The notes under the pieces are model-generated. The model searched no databases and was not told where the DNA came from. It worked only from the letters and a program-made list of their open reading frames with translations. 64,000 nucleotides of DNA. Source: Terrabacter sp. MAHUQ-38. GTDB taxonomy: Bacteria > Actinomycetota > Actinomycetes > Actinomycetales > Dermatophilaceae. Location of the stretch: assembly GCF_014518425.1 (NCBI RefSeq), contig NZ_JACVCU010000003.1, forward strand, positions 846,523-910,522. Direction: 5' to 3'. Both the position numbers and the translations under genes were made by a program. Positions 24,498-33,674 of the stretch are shown one piece after another; the stretch's first letter is position 1; each line of letters starts with the position of its first letter.

Positions 24498-27391
24498 CGC
24501 GCGGCTCCGGTGACGACGGTGTCGAGAAGCTTCAGCACCTGTCGCTCCACCTCCGCAGGGTTCGTCCTCGTCTTGGTGTAGAACTCGGTGGGGCCGAGCC
24601 GCAGCCGCTGCTTGTCGTGCTCGTCGAGGTCCAGGGCGCTGTAGACGACCAGCGGGACACGGCGCAGCCTCGGGTCGGCCCTCAGCCAGTCGACCAGGTC
24701 GAACCCGTCGCCGTCAGGGAGCAGCAGGTCGAGCATCACCAGGTCCGGTGCCGTGTCGTGGCTCAGCCGTCGGGCGTCCCGGGCCGTGTGGGCCGGCACC
24801 GCCGTCACGCCGTGCTCGGCGAAGAGGGACACCATCACCCCGGTGAGCGCCGGGTCGTCCTCGACGATCAGAACGCACGGCTTCCCGCCGGCGTCGCCGA
24901 TGGCGACGTTGAGCTCGGCCAGCAGCCAGGCGACGTCGAGAGGTTTGGTCAGCCAGGCCTCCACACCCTCCGGCGTGGGGCCGGGTTCGGTGCCGCTGAT
25001 GATCACGACGGGCACGTCACGCGTTCGCGGGTCGGCTCGGAGGGCGGCGATGGCCGTCCAGCCGTCCTGCCCGGGAAGGGTCAGGTCCATGAGCACGGCG
25101 GCAGGCGTCTGCCGGAAGGCCAGCGTCATCGCCTCCTCGGCGGAGCCGGCACCTACGACGCGATAGCCGTGGGAGCGCAGCAGCTCCGTGATCACCGCGC
25201 GGGTCGCCGGGTCATCCTCGCAGACGAGCACGGGGCGTACGGCCTCGTCGCCGTCCGGCAGCGTCTCGAGCGGGGTCTCGAGCGGGGTCTCGAGCGCCAC
25301 CGAGACCTCGACCACGGGGAGCGTGAAACAGAAGGTCGCCCCCGCGCCCGGCTCGCTCTCGGCCCAGATCCGACCACCGTGCTGCTCGACGATGCCGCGG
25401 CAGATCGCCAGGCCGAGGCCCGAGCCTTCCTTCTCGCGGGTGTCGGAGGCGTCCACCTGGGCGAACCGCCCGAAGACGGCCTCGAGGTGCTCCGGCGGGA
25501 TGCCGTCGCCCTCGTCGGTGACGGTGACCAGCACCTCGTTGCCCTGCCCGACCGCGCTCACCCGGACGGTGCCGTCTGCTGGGGAGAACTTGACGGCGTT
25601 GGACAGCAGGTTGGTGAGCGTCTGCACGATGCGGTCGGCGTCCGCGTCGACCATCCCTTGTGTCTCGCCGACCTCCAGACGCACCTGGGCCTGGGAGGCC
25701 AGCCCGGTCATCTCCCCCACCGCGCGGGCAACGAGGTCTGTGGCCGACCAGGCCTGTCGATGCAGCGCGAGCTTGCCGGCCGCGAGTCGCTCGACGTCGA
25801 GGATGTCGTTGATGAGCCGGATGAGGCGATCGGTGGACTCGACAGCGATCTGCACCATCCGCTGCGCCCGGGGCGCTGCGTCCTTCAGCAAGCCGCCCTC
25901 GAGCAGCCCCAGGGCGCCACGCAGCGACGTGAGCGGCGTGCGGAGCTCGTGGCTGACCACTGACACGAACTCGTCCTTCATGCGGTCGACTTCGCGGCGC
26001 TCGGTCACGTCACGGAACATCAACACGGCCCCGGTGACGTCTCCGGCGCTACGGGTCGGCGCGACCGTGAGCTCGACGGAGAAGTCCGTGCCGTCCGCGC
26101 GCTGGTACGTCCCGTCCGCCACGGACCTGACCTGTCCGTCCAGCAGCGCTCGGCCCACGGGATCGAGCAGCGCCGGTACGGGCTCGCCGTCGCCGTTGCG
26201 TGGCTGCGTGACCTCGTGGAACGAGCGGCCCGTCAAGTCGTCGGAAGAGCGCCCGAGCAAGGCGGCCGCCGCCGGGTTGACGAACGTCAGGCGTCCCCGC
26301 TCGTCGAGGCCGACGATGCCCTCACCCGCCCCGTCCAGGATGGAGCTGTGCCGGTGAGTGAGCTGCTCCAGCGCCTGGGTCCGCTCACGCACGAGGTCCT
26401 CGAGCCCCCCGGTGAGCCGGATGTTGTCTGCCAGCGTGAGCAGGTGCCGGAAGGCGAGCAAGGCCACGACCGCGACAAGGAGACGAACCGGGACGTCGTC
26501 GGCGAGCAGCGACGGGGAGCTCGCGACGACTGCCAGCATCACGCCCACCGGCACGTAGGGCAGCAGCTCCCGCACGGGCGCTCGGGGGTCGACGCGGTCG
26601 TCCGAGACGTCGCCCTCCCCTTGAGGTGCGAGGGCCGCGAGGCCGAGCAGCATGTAGCCGATGGTCCAGCCGAGGTCGAACCCGCTTCCGGCCGCCTCCT
26701 TGCCCTGGAGCGCGAGGTAGCCGATTCCCGTGTCAGCACACGCGATCGACACGAACCCGACCGCGACCAGCAGGATCGGAACGCGCTCACGACCCGCGGC
26801 GCGGATGGCCAGCCCGCCGGCGATCGAGATGATCACGATGTCGGTCAACGGGTAGTACACGTAGACGGCGAGGTAGAGCCAGCTGACCTCACCCAGCTGC
26901 TCGAACAGCGGTCCGACGAGGACGATCCAGCTGATGAACAGCAGGGCCGCACCGATGATCAGGCCGTCGGCAATGGCCCGGGCCCGGGCGGCCGCGGAGA
27001 GGTCGCGGCTGGGCAGGGTGAGCATCGCAGCAACGGCGAACGGCACGACGGCGACGAAGAAGATGTCCGCCGGCCCGGGATAGGTCTGCTGGTCTGGCGC
27101 CAGCACCTGGTAGTAGAACCAGATGGTGTTGCCGAGCGCGTAGCAGCTCGCCGCGCCACCCAGAAGCCGCCAGGGCAGCCGCCTCCCCGGTTGCCTCAGC
27201 CGGGCAGCCCGGAAACAGGCGAACGCCGCGAAGGCGGAGAAGACCACGAATGCCGCGTCGGTGGTCGCCCGTGTGGCGTCCTGGCCGCCGATGCCGCTGA
27301 GGACGAACCCGGCCAAGGCGAGCGCGACAACGGCGCACCCGATCGCCGCTGCCCTGAAGAGTCTCCACTCAGATCGTCGCACTCGAGACAT
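24494..27391 (-). CDS. Hybrid sensor histidine kinase with two C-terminal receivers
   Basis: A 965-residue membrane kinase. About nine hydrophobic segments fill residues 10-310. A PAS domain (HSSILDGAGEGIVGLDERGRLTF), HisKA with H-box DEFVSVVSHELRTPLTSLRG and HATPase (NLLSNAVKFSPADG, DEGDGIPPEHLEAVFGRF, GSGLGLAI) follow. Receiver 1 has Asp in LMDLTLPGQDG and receiver 2 in MLDLLLPDGDG. ATG 27391 (MSRVRRSEWR) is preferred; in-frame codons 42 and 93 bases upstream are alternatives. A short CTCGAGCGGGGT direct repeat encodes the LETPLETPLET linker. The signal is unknown; the operon adds a receiver and an Hpt. Confidence 0.88.
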   Translation of the reverse strand: MSRVRRSEWRLFRAAAIGCAVVALALAGFVLSGIGGQDATRATTDAAFVVFSAFAAFACFRAARLRQPGRRLPWRLLGGAASCYALGNTIWFYYQVLAPDQQTYPGPADIFFVAVVPFAVAAMLTLPSRDLSAAARARAIADGLIIGAALLFISWIVLVGPLFEQLGEVSWLYLAVYVYYPLTDIVIISIAGGLAIRAAGRERVPILLVAVGFVSIACADTGIGYLALQGKEAAGSGFDLGWTIGYMLLGLAALAPQGEGDVSDDRVDPRAPVRELLPYVPVGVMLAVVASSPSLLADDVPVRLLVAVVALLAFRHLLTLADNIRLTGGLEDLVRERTQALEQLTHRHSSILDGAGEGIVGLDERGRLTFVNPAAAALLGRSSDDLTGRSFHEVTQPRNGDGEPVPALLDPVGRALLDGQVRSVADGTYQRADGTDFSVELTVAPTRSAGDVTGAVLMFRDVTERREVDRMKDEFVSVVSHELRTPLTSLRGALGLLEGGLLKDAAPRAQRMVQIAVESTDRLIRLINDILDVERLAAGKLALHRQAWSATDLVARAVGEMTGLASQAQVRLEVGETQGMVDADADRIVQTLTNLLSNAVKFSPADGTVRVSAVGQGNEVLVTVTDEGDGIPPEHLEAVFGRFAQVDASDTREKEGSGLGLAICRGIVEQHGGRIWAESEPGAGATFCFTLPVVEVSVALETPLETPLETLPDGDEAVRPVLVCEDDPATRAVITELLRSHGYRVVGAGSAEEAMTLAFRQTPAAVLMDLTLPGQDGWTAIAALRADPRTRDVPVVIISGTEPGPTPEGVEAWLTKPLDVAWLLAELNVAIGDAGGKPCVLIVEDDPALTGVMVSLFAEHGVTAVPAHTARDARRLSHDTAPDLVMLDLLLPDGDGFDLVDWLRADPRLRRVPLVVYSALDLDEHDKQRLRLGPTEFYTKTRTNPAEVERQVLKLLDTVVTGAAR

Positions 27392-27558
27392 GCACCCCGC
27401 GTCCAGTCGCAAAAAGCCCGCAAACCATGCCATATCGATACTCGCATGGATTGCGCGCGGTGGTCGGAGGTTTCGCTGGTACACGCTTCGGCCGTGGCGC
27501 GACGATGGAGCGCCGGACCGAGGATCCGACGCTCCATCACTGCCGCTACGGGGCCGAG

Positions 27559-30111
27559 CTAGTCGGCCCAGGAGGAGCGCAACGGCGTCACCTTCACCGA
27601 CTTCAGCGTCGCCGTGCCCTCAGTGGCGAAGGCCTCGAGGCCGTCACTGCCGGGGTCGGGGAAGATCTGGTCCGTGATGGCGACCGAGCCGTCCTGGCCG
27701 AAGACCTCCACCGACGACCAGTCGACCAGCACCCGCACGGTCACCTCGCCGGTGGAACCCACGGCCATCGGGGCCCGTTGCACGCCGGGGAAGTCGGCGC
27801 TGAACCCGACGTCGCCCGACCTGGTCCGGTCGACGAAGAGCTCACCGGCTGACCGGTCGTAGCCGATCCGGGTCTCCTGGCCGTTGCCGGTGCGCACCTT
27901 GACGCCGAACTCGGCGGCTGTCCCGGGGGCGAACGTGGCCGTCAGCTCGTATGCCGTGCCCGTGGCCCGGAGCCGTGTGGACCCGGTCGGCACGGGCAGG
28001 TTCCTGGCGCTGAGCGTGGAGTCCTGTCGCAGGCCCTGCAGCTCGGAGACGGGCTGCTGCACCAGGCGTACGCCCGAACCACTGCTGCGCAGGCCCAGCT
28101 CGCGGGGCATGGTCATCGCGCTGCGCCACGGGTCGGTCGGGATGGAACCGGAGTACTCCCAGTTGTTCATCCACCCGATCATCACCCGGCGGCCGGCAGG
28201 GGCGTCGTTGAACGTGACGCCGGCGTAGTTGTCCTTCCCGTAGTCGACCCAGTGCGCCCGCTGCACGCTGGACCGCGCCGGCGTGTCCGACAGGCTGAAC
28301 TGGTCGGCGAGGATGTGGCCCCAGCCGCCGGTGTTGTTGTCTGCCAGCACGATCCGGGCTGTCTTGCCCTGGAGCCCGCGCACGTCCCAACCGTTCCAGT
28401 CGAGCGTCTCGCTGTCCGAGCCGGTGGCGGTCCTCACCACCTGTCCGTCGACGACCAGGCGCACGGAGGTGTCGATGGCCCGTGGTGCCGCGGCCTCGTC
28501 GGAGAACATGATGTGGTCGACGTTGATGTGTCCCCAGCCGCCGGAGTTCTTGTCGACGATCTGGATCGTGGCCTTCTTGCCCGCGTATGCCGAGACGTCC
28601 CAGCTGGTCCAGTTGAGCGCCTCGTTGTTGGCCCCGGTGGCGGACCTGACGACCTTGCCGTCGACGACGAGGTCGACGGACGTCGGCTCGCTCGTGGACC
28701 ACGGGTGGCTGCCTCCGCCGACGAGGAGGTTGATGTGGCTCTTGGCGATGGTGAACTCCGGGGACGTGATGGTGCCCTGTGAGTTGTCGTGGTCGATGAA
28801 GGTGTTGACCAGCCGCTCGCCGAGGTAGCCGGTGACCTGCTGCTGGTCTCCGATCGTGCCCGTGACCGGGTCGGTCCCGGCGAAGTCACCGGTGGCCACC
28901 CAGCCGGTGCCGTAGGTGGAACCTTCGAAGTCGGCGAAGACGTCCCCTGCGGGCGGTGACGGGTTGAGGGTGGACCCGGGCACGTAGGGGTGCTTGCCAC
29001 CACCCACCTTGAAGTTGAGGTACCCGGCGTCGAGGGTGAACTCCGGCGAGGTCAGCGTGCCCGTGCCCGCGTCGAAGTTGTTGAAGCTGTTGGCCAGCCC
29101 GGCGCCCACCCAGCCGGAGACCCCGCCCTGGCCGGGCAGGTTCCCGGTCGCGGGCGCCGTGCCGAAGGCGCTCCCGTCGGGCGCCCATCCGCCGTACGTG
29201 CCGTCGTCGAAGCTGCCGAGGTCACGGCCGGTCGGTGCGACGTACGGCTTGTCGTCGGCGACGAAGCGCGTGCCGTCGAAGCTGCCGGTGAAGTACTGGT
29301 TCGCCGACCCGCCGGCGATGCCGCCCGGGTTGATGTTGACCAGGAGCACCCACTTCGTCTTCTTCCTGTCGCCGTCCACCGGGAGCGGGAAGAGGTCCGG
29401 GCACTCCCACACCCCACCGGTGGCGCCGGCCGGGCCGAAGTCGCTGAGGTGCTCCCACGACTTCAGGTCGCTCGAACGGTAGAAGGCCACCTTGCGCTCG
29501 GCGCTCAGGGCCACGCTCATGATCCATTCGTGGCCCTGCTCGTACCAGAACACCTTCGGGTCGCGGAAGTCGCGTGACCCGATGTCGATGACGGGGTTGC
29601 CGGCGTACTTCGTGAACGTGCGGCCGCGGTCGGTGCTGTAGGCCAGCGCTTGCGACTGCACGCCGGTGGCCTTGTCCAGGCGGGTGTACACCGCGACCAT
29701 GGGCGGGTTTTCCCTGGTGCCGAACCCACTCGTGTTGTTGGTGTCGATGACCGCGCTGCCCGAGAAGATCATCTCCTGGTCGTCCTGCGGGATCGCGACG
29801 GGCAGCTCCGTCCAGTGCACCAGGTCCGGACTCACGGCGTGGCCCCAGGACATGTTGCCCCACTGGTTGCCCGACGGGTTGTGCTGGTAGAAGAGGTGGT
29901 ACTCACCCTGGTAGAAGACGAGCCCGTTCGGGTCGTTCATCCAGTTCTTGGCGGGGGTGTAGTGGAACTGGGGCCGGTACTGCTCGGTGTACGGGGTCGG
30001 TTCGGCGGTGGACGCTGCCGGGCCGGTGGCGACGGTGGCGATCGCCGCCAGTACTGCCGTGGCTCCGGTTCTGCGGTTACGTCTCGAGCGTTGTTGCGTG
30101 AGGGGGTTCAC
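27559..30111 (-). CDS. Secreted GH32 fructan hydrolase (levanase-like) with nested inserted modules
   Basis: An 850-residue exported enzyme that would cut levan, inulin or sucrose. A signal region (residues 1-36) precedes the GH32 propeller: nucleophile Asp60 in WMNDPNG, RDP at 182-184 and acid/base Glu237 in WECPDLF. Between about residues 300 and 612 the propeller is interrupted. Module parts A1 (302-375), A2 (393-470), B1 (477-539) and B2 (548-609) appear in that order, so one module lies inside another. The propeller resumes at WVDYGKDNYAG and ends in the GH32 beta-sandwich. GTG 30111 follows AGGAAAG. A LacI gene lies just upstream on the same strand. Confidence 0.9.
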   Translation of the reverse strand: MNPLTQQRSRRNRRTGATAVLAAIATVATGPAASTAEPTPYTEQYRPQFHYTPAKNWMNDPNGLVFYQGEYHLFYQHNPSGNQWGNMSWGHAVSPDLVHWTELPVAIPQDDQEMIFSGSAVIDTNNTSGFGTRENPPMVAVYTRLDKATGVQSQALAYSTDRGRTFTKYAGNPVIDIGSRDFRDPKVFWYEQGHEWIMSVALSAERKVAFYRSSDLKSWEHLSDFGPAGATGGVWECPDLFPLPVDGDRKKTKWVLLVNINPGGIAGGSANQYFTGSFDGTRFVADDKPYVAPTGRDLGSFDDGTYGGWAPDGSAFGTAPATGNLPGQGGVSGWVGAGLANSFNNFDAGTGTLTSPEFTLDAGYLNFKVGGGKHPYVPGSTLNPSPPAGDVFADFEGSTYGTGWVATGDFAGTDPVTGTIGDQQQVTGYLGERLVNTFIDHDNSQGTITSPEFTIAKSHINLLVGGGSHPWSTSEPTSVDLVVDGKVVRSATGANNEALNWTSWDVSAYAGKKATIQIVDKNSGGWGHINVDHIMFSDEAAAPRAIDTSVRLVVDGQVVRTATGSDSETLDWNGWDVRGLQGKTARIVLADNNTGGWGHILADQFSLSDTPARSSVQRAHWVDYGKDNYAGVTFNDAPAGRRVMIGWMNNWEYSGSIPTDPWRSAMTMPRELGLRSSGSGVRLVQQPVSELQGLRQDSTLSARNLPVPTGSTRLRATGTAYELTATFAPGTAAEFGVKVRTGNGQETRIGYDRSAGELFVDRTRSGDVGFSADFPGVQRAPMAVGSTGEVTVRVLVDWSSVEVFGQDGSVAITDQIFPDPGSDGLEAFATEGTATLKSVKVTPLRSSWAD

Positions 30112-30255
30112 ACGATCACTTTCCTTGGGCTGGTGGTGGATTCGGTGTCGCGGTCGAGGTGGGACCTTTGGGCGTGGGGCATCGCCGCACGGCGGAGCAG
30201 TGGCGTGTGCTGTCCCGGGTTCCGCCGGCCACTGGGCCGTGAGTGGCGCTGTCGG

Positions 30256-31290
30256 TCAGCCGGGGCCTGGTGGGCCGACGGAGCTGCGCCGCACGATCGG
30301 GCACGGCAAAGACTGGTGGCTCGGGGTGACCGGTGCCGCCAGGTCCATCTCCTGCAGTAGCTGCTCGACCGCCCACACGCCCATCTCGTAGTGCGGCAGA
30401 GCGAGGGTCGTCAGCTCCGGGCGCAGGCCGTCTGCCACGAACGCCTGGTTGTCGAAGCCGACCACCGAGAGGTCCTGCGGGATCCGAAGTCCCAGCTCGG
30501 CGGCGACGTGGTAGGCACCCATGGCCATGCGGTCGCTGAAGCAGAAGATGCCGGTCGGGCGGTCCGTCCTCGTCAGGAGCCGCCGCGCCGCGCGTTCACC
30601 GCCGTAGCTGTCCGAGGTGTCCGCCGCGACCAGCGTCTCGTCGAGGGCGATACCGGCTGCCGCCAGAGCCTGCCGGTATCCCTCGAGTCGGCCTGCGGTC
30701 GCCGGGATGTCGTCGACGTTCGTGAGGAAGCCGATGCGCCGGTGGCCGTGCCGCACCAGCTCTTCGACAGCGGTCCGCCCGCCGGAGACCTCGTCCGGCA
30801 CGACGGACGACACGGAACCGCTCGCGGAGCGGGCGTCCAGCAGGACGGTGGGCGTGTCCACCAGCAGCTCCGGGACCTCTACGATGCGGTGGAACATCGT
30901 CGCGTAGAGGAAGCCGTCCACCTGCCGCTCGAGCAGCGACCGGATCTCGCGCGCCTCGAGGGCGGGGTCACGGGAGGTGTTCACCAGCATGAGGACCCAG
31001 CCGACCTTTGCGGCGGCCTCCTGCGCACCCAGGACCATCTGGCCGGCGAACGGCGTCGTCGCGATCACGTCGCTGACCAGCGCCAAGGTCTGCGAGCGCC
31101 CGAGTCGCAGGCCCCGGGCCAGGTGGTTGTGCCGGTACCCCAGCTCCTGGGCAACGGCCCGGACCCGGTCTCGCGTGTCCGCCGTGATGCGCTTGCCGGG
31201 GACGTCGTTGAGCACGTGCGACACCGTGGTGACGGAGACGCCGGCCGCAGCGGCTACGTCTCTCATCGAGGTCTTCGGCGTCTTTGCCAT
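30256..31290 (-). CDS. LacI-family regulator of the fructanase gene
   Basis: A 344-residue repressor. The helix-turn-helix SMRDVAAAAGVSVTTVSHVLND and hinge NHLARGLRLGRSQTLALV are followed by a sugar-binding-protein-like sensor ending DLSVVGFDNQAF. Its stop is 144 bp upstream of the GH32 gene on the same strand, so it may be co-transcribed with it. Two copies of the same LacI-like half-palindrome lie upstream of its start, in opposite orientation. A fructose-derived ligand would make sense but is inferred. Confidence 0.88.
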   Translation of the reverse strand: MAKTPKTSMRDVAAAAGVSVTTVSHVLNDVPGKRITADTRDRVRAVAQELGYRHNHLARGLRLGRSQTLALVSDVIATTPFAGQMVLGAQEAAAKVGWVLMLVNTSRDPALEAREIRSLLERQVDGFLYATMFHRIVEVPELLVDTPTVLLDARSASGSVSSVVPDEVSGGRTAVEELVRHGHRRIGFLTNVDDIPATAGRLEGYRQALAAAGIALDETLVAADTSDSYGGERAARRLLTRTDRPTGIFCFSDRMAMGAYHVAAELGLRIPQDLSVVGFDNQAFVADGLRPELTTLALPHYEMGVWAVEQLLQEMDLAAPVTPSHQSLPCPIVRRSSVGPPGPG

Positions 31291-31298
31291 GTCTGCCC

Positions 31299-31374
31299 AA
31301 TCGTTTGATCACGCGGTTGGGAATGACTGTGACGCTCGAGACGGGCGTACGTCAAGAGCTCTGGTCAAACGATT
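31299..31374. promoter_or_regulatory. Pair of inverted LacI-like sites upstream of the LacI/GH32 unit
   Basis: AATCGTTTGA at 31299-31308 and its exact reverse complement TCAAACGATT at 31365-31374 lie 66 bp apart, just upstream of the LacI start at 31290. Each contains the AAACG/CGTTT core common in LacI operators. The layout would suit autorepression, possibly by looping. Confidence 0.55.
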
Positions 31375-31446
31375 TACCAAACCCCCACCCGGCCCGGGAC
31401 CGCGGCACACCGACGCCAACGGTTCCGGGTCGCAGGCGGCGGAGCC

Positions 31447-31848
31447 TCACGACGCGGGGAGCCGGTCGAATCCCGCGAACGGTTCCCGGATCGTCACGCT
31501 GGAGCCGTCGGCGTCCGGCTGTGCGGCTGCGGTGATGGCCTGGATCAGGTCGTCGGTGAGATCTCCGTAGATCTCCATGCTGCTCTCGGCCTCGAGGTAC
31601 TCGGCGTACGCGTCGGCAAAGTGCTCGATGCCGACCTTCATGTGGGTCGCCATCGAGTCGGCGTCCGGATGCACCTGCACCACCGTGACGTAGTCGGAGT
31701 CCGGCGCGGCGTATCCGTAGAAGGAGTGCAGTCGCGGCTCGGCCGGGTCGACGACGTCGGAGCAGAACCGCGCGAAGTACTCCTTGAAGGCCTCCCGCTT
31801 GCCCGGCCTGATCTTGTGGGTGCCGATGAAGATGAATGGAGCGGTCAT
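31447..31848 (-). CDS. Antibiotic-biosynthesis-monooxygenase-like (ABM) protein
   Basis: A 133-residue protein of dimeric alpha-beta-barrel type. FIFIGTHKIRPGKREAFKEYFARFCSDVVDPAEPRLHSFYGY is the first half, and YVTVVQVHPDADSMATHMKVGIEHF the second. ATG 31848 follows AGGAGGACGCC, better than a codon 51 bases earlier. ABM proteins are small monooxygenases or heme/quinone-handling proteins; no catalytic residue can be fixed here. It is divergent from a LuxR-type regulator, with a perfect palindrome between them. Confidence 0.75.
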   Translation of the reverse strand: MTAPFIFIGTHKIRPGKREAFKEYFARFCSDVVDPAEPRLHSFYGYAAPDSDYVTVVQVHPDADSMATHMKVGIEHFADAYAEYLEAESSMEIYGDLTDDLIQAITAAAQPDADGSSVTIREPFAGFDRLPAS

Positions 31849-31954
31849 GGCGTCCTCCTGGAACTCGGTGCCCCGACGGGCTCGGGGCGGTGAGTCCACG
31901 ATCCGGTCCGCCCGGGCTGCGACGCTTCCGCAGAGCGGGCCGACCTTGGGCGCC

Positions 31955-31980
31955 GGTGATGGGTATTCCTACCCATCACC
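31955..31980. promoter_or_regulatory. Perfect palindrome in the ABM/LuxR divergent promoter
   Basis: GGTGATGGGTA (31955-31965) and TACCCATCACC (31970-31980) are exact complements with a four-base spacer (TTCC). They end 30 bp before the LuxR-type gene start (32011) and lie about 107 bp from the divergent ABM gene. An operator for the adjacent regulator is likely. It could also fold as a hairpin in the leader. Confidence 0.65.
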
Positions 31981-32010
31981 CCGGTGGCAGGATCGGCGGA
32001 AGGAGGTCCG

Positions 32011-33642
32011 ATGACCCGCGAACCCGGTCACCTCGAAACCGCCCGCGAGCACCACCGCTCGTCCCGGTGGGTCCGTGCCTGCGAGGAGTACGCCGCCGCG
32101 GACCAGGCCACGCCGTTGACCATCGAGGACCTTGAGTCCTGGGCGGAAGCCGCCCAGGTGATCGGGCGCATCGACGAGGCGATCGCCGTGCTGGCCCGAT
32201 GCTTCGAGCTGCGGGCGCAGGCGGGCGACATCCACGAGACGACGCGGGCGGCGTACTGGCTCTGGAGCGCTCACGTCTTTGCGCGTGGTGAGTTCGCCCT
32301 CGCAGCAGGCTGGGTGGAGCGAGCGGGGACGCTGTCGCAGGAACAGGGGTCAGGTGAGTACGGGTGGCTGCTGATCCCGCGGTCCTACGCCTGCATCGGG
32401 CGCGGTGACTACGCGACCGCAGAGGGCCTGCTGCATCGGGCGGTCGAGCTCGGGCTCGGGCGCGGCGACATCGACCTCGTGACGATCGCAACCACGATGC
32501 GTGGTCGAGCCTCTCTCAAGCTCGGATCGCTCGAGCAGGGGTTGGCACTCCTCGATGCGGCGATGGTTCGCATCCTCGCCCTGGCGACCTCGCCGCGTAC
32601 GACAAGCGTGATGTTCTGCGCCGCGATCGGCTCGTGCTACGAGGTGCAGGAGGTCGCCCGGGCGGCGGAATGGTCGGTCGCCCTCGACCGGTGGCTCGGC
32701 ACGTTGCCGCAGCTCGGGGGCGCCTACTTCGGCAACTGTCGGATCTACCGCGCGATCCTGCTGCGCCTGCGCGGGCACTGGTCCCGGGCCGAGGCCGAGC
32801 TGCAGCAGGCATGCCGCGACCTCGCGGTGGACGGGCAGCTGGTGGCCGGCCACGCCTGGTACGAGCTCGGCGACCTGCGACGGCTGCAGGGGAAGCCGGG
32901 TGTCGAAGAGGCCTTCGAGCAGGCGACGGCTTTCGGGCACATGGCCCAGCCGGGACTTGCCCTGTACCGGCTCAGCCAGGGCAAGGCGGAGGCGGCCGAC
33001 GCGGGCCTGCGTCGGGTCCTGGCCGAGCGGGAGGTGCCCGGCGACCGGCTGATCCTGCTCCCGGCCGTCGTGGAGGTCGCCCTCGCGGCTGGTCGGATCG
33101 ACGACGCGAAGGACGCCATCACCCAGCTGGCGCAGACCGCCCAGACCTACCCCACCACCGCGATGCGGGCCATCCTGGATGCCGCCCGTGGGTCTGTCGC
33201 GCTGGGTGACGGCCGGCCTGCAGACGCGCTGGCCCGCCTGCGGGCCGCATCGGACCGGTGGCGGGAGCTCGACGCGCCCTACGAGACCGCCCGGGTCGGC
33301 GTGCAGATCGGTGAGGGGTGCCGAGCCCTCGGTGACGACGAGGGCGCGCAGATGGAGTTCCGCGCGGCTCTGGCGACCTTCGAGAGGCTCGGAGCCCGGC
33401 CGGACGCATCCCGGGTCCGCGGGTTGCTGTCGGGTCGGAACGCGCACCTGGGCGCGTTGAGCCCCCGAGAGATCGAGGTGCTGGCCCTCGTCGCCAGGGG
33501 CCGGACCAACGCCGAGATCGCCGCTGCGTTGTGCCTGAGCGAGCGCACCATCCACCGGCACGTCAGCAACATCCTGACGAAGCTCGACGTCCGCTCGCGC
33601 ACCTCCGCCGCGACCTACGCGGTGCACCACGGGCTTGGCTGA
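32011..33642 (+). CDS. LuxR-type regulator with TPR-like repeats
   Basis: A 543-residue regulator. About 460 residues of helical, Ala/Leu-rich TPR-like repeats (AEAAQVIGRIDEAIAVLARCFEL, IGRGDYATAEGLLHRAVELGL, and similar) make up most of it. A C-terminal LuxR helix-turn-helix follows: LGALSPREIEVLALVARGRTNAEIAAALCLSERTIHRHVSNILTKLDV. Unlike LAL regulators there is no P-loop ATPase. ATG 32011 follows AAGGAGG four bases upstream. It is divergent from the ABM gene, which is its probable target through the palindrome between them. Confidence 0.87.
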   Translation: MTREPGHLETAREHHRSSRWVRACEEYAAADQATPLTIEDLESWAEAAQVIGRIDEAIAVLARCFELRAQAGDIHETTRAAYWLWSAHVFARGEFALAAGWVERAGTLSQEQGSGEYGWLLIPRSYACIGRGDYATAEGLLHRAVELGLGRGDIDLVTIATTMRGRASLKLGSLEQGLALLDAAMVRILALATSPRTTSVMFCAAIGSCYEVQEVARAAEWSVALDRWLGTLPQLGGAYFGNCRIYRAILLRLRGHWSRAEAELQQACRDLAVDGQLVAGHAWYELGDLRRLQGKPGVEEAFEQATAFGHMAQPGLALYRLSQGKAEAADAGLRRVLAEREVPGDRLILLPAVVEVALAAGRIDDAKDAITQLAQTAQTYPTTAMRAILDAARGSVALGDGRPADALARLRAASDRWRELDAPYETARVGVQIGEGCRALGDDEGAQMEFRAALATFERLGARPDASRVRGLLSGRNAHLGALSPREIEVLALVARGRTNAEIAAALCLSERTIHRHVSNILTKLDVRSRTSAATYAVHHGLG

Positions 33643-33674
33643 AAGGGCACCGCCGGACACCTAGGATGGCGCGC

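Noticed and set aside
25263..25296. CTCGAGCGGGGT tandem repeat
   Set aside because: It only encodes the LETPLETPLET linker between kinase and receiver domains. A short in-frame slippage repeat needs no other explanation.
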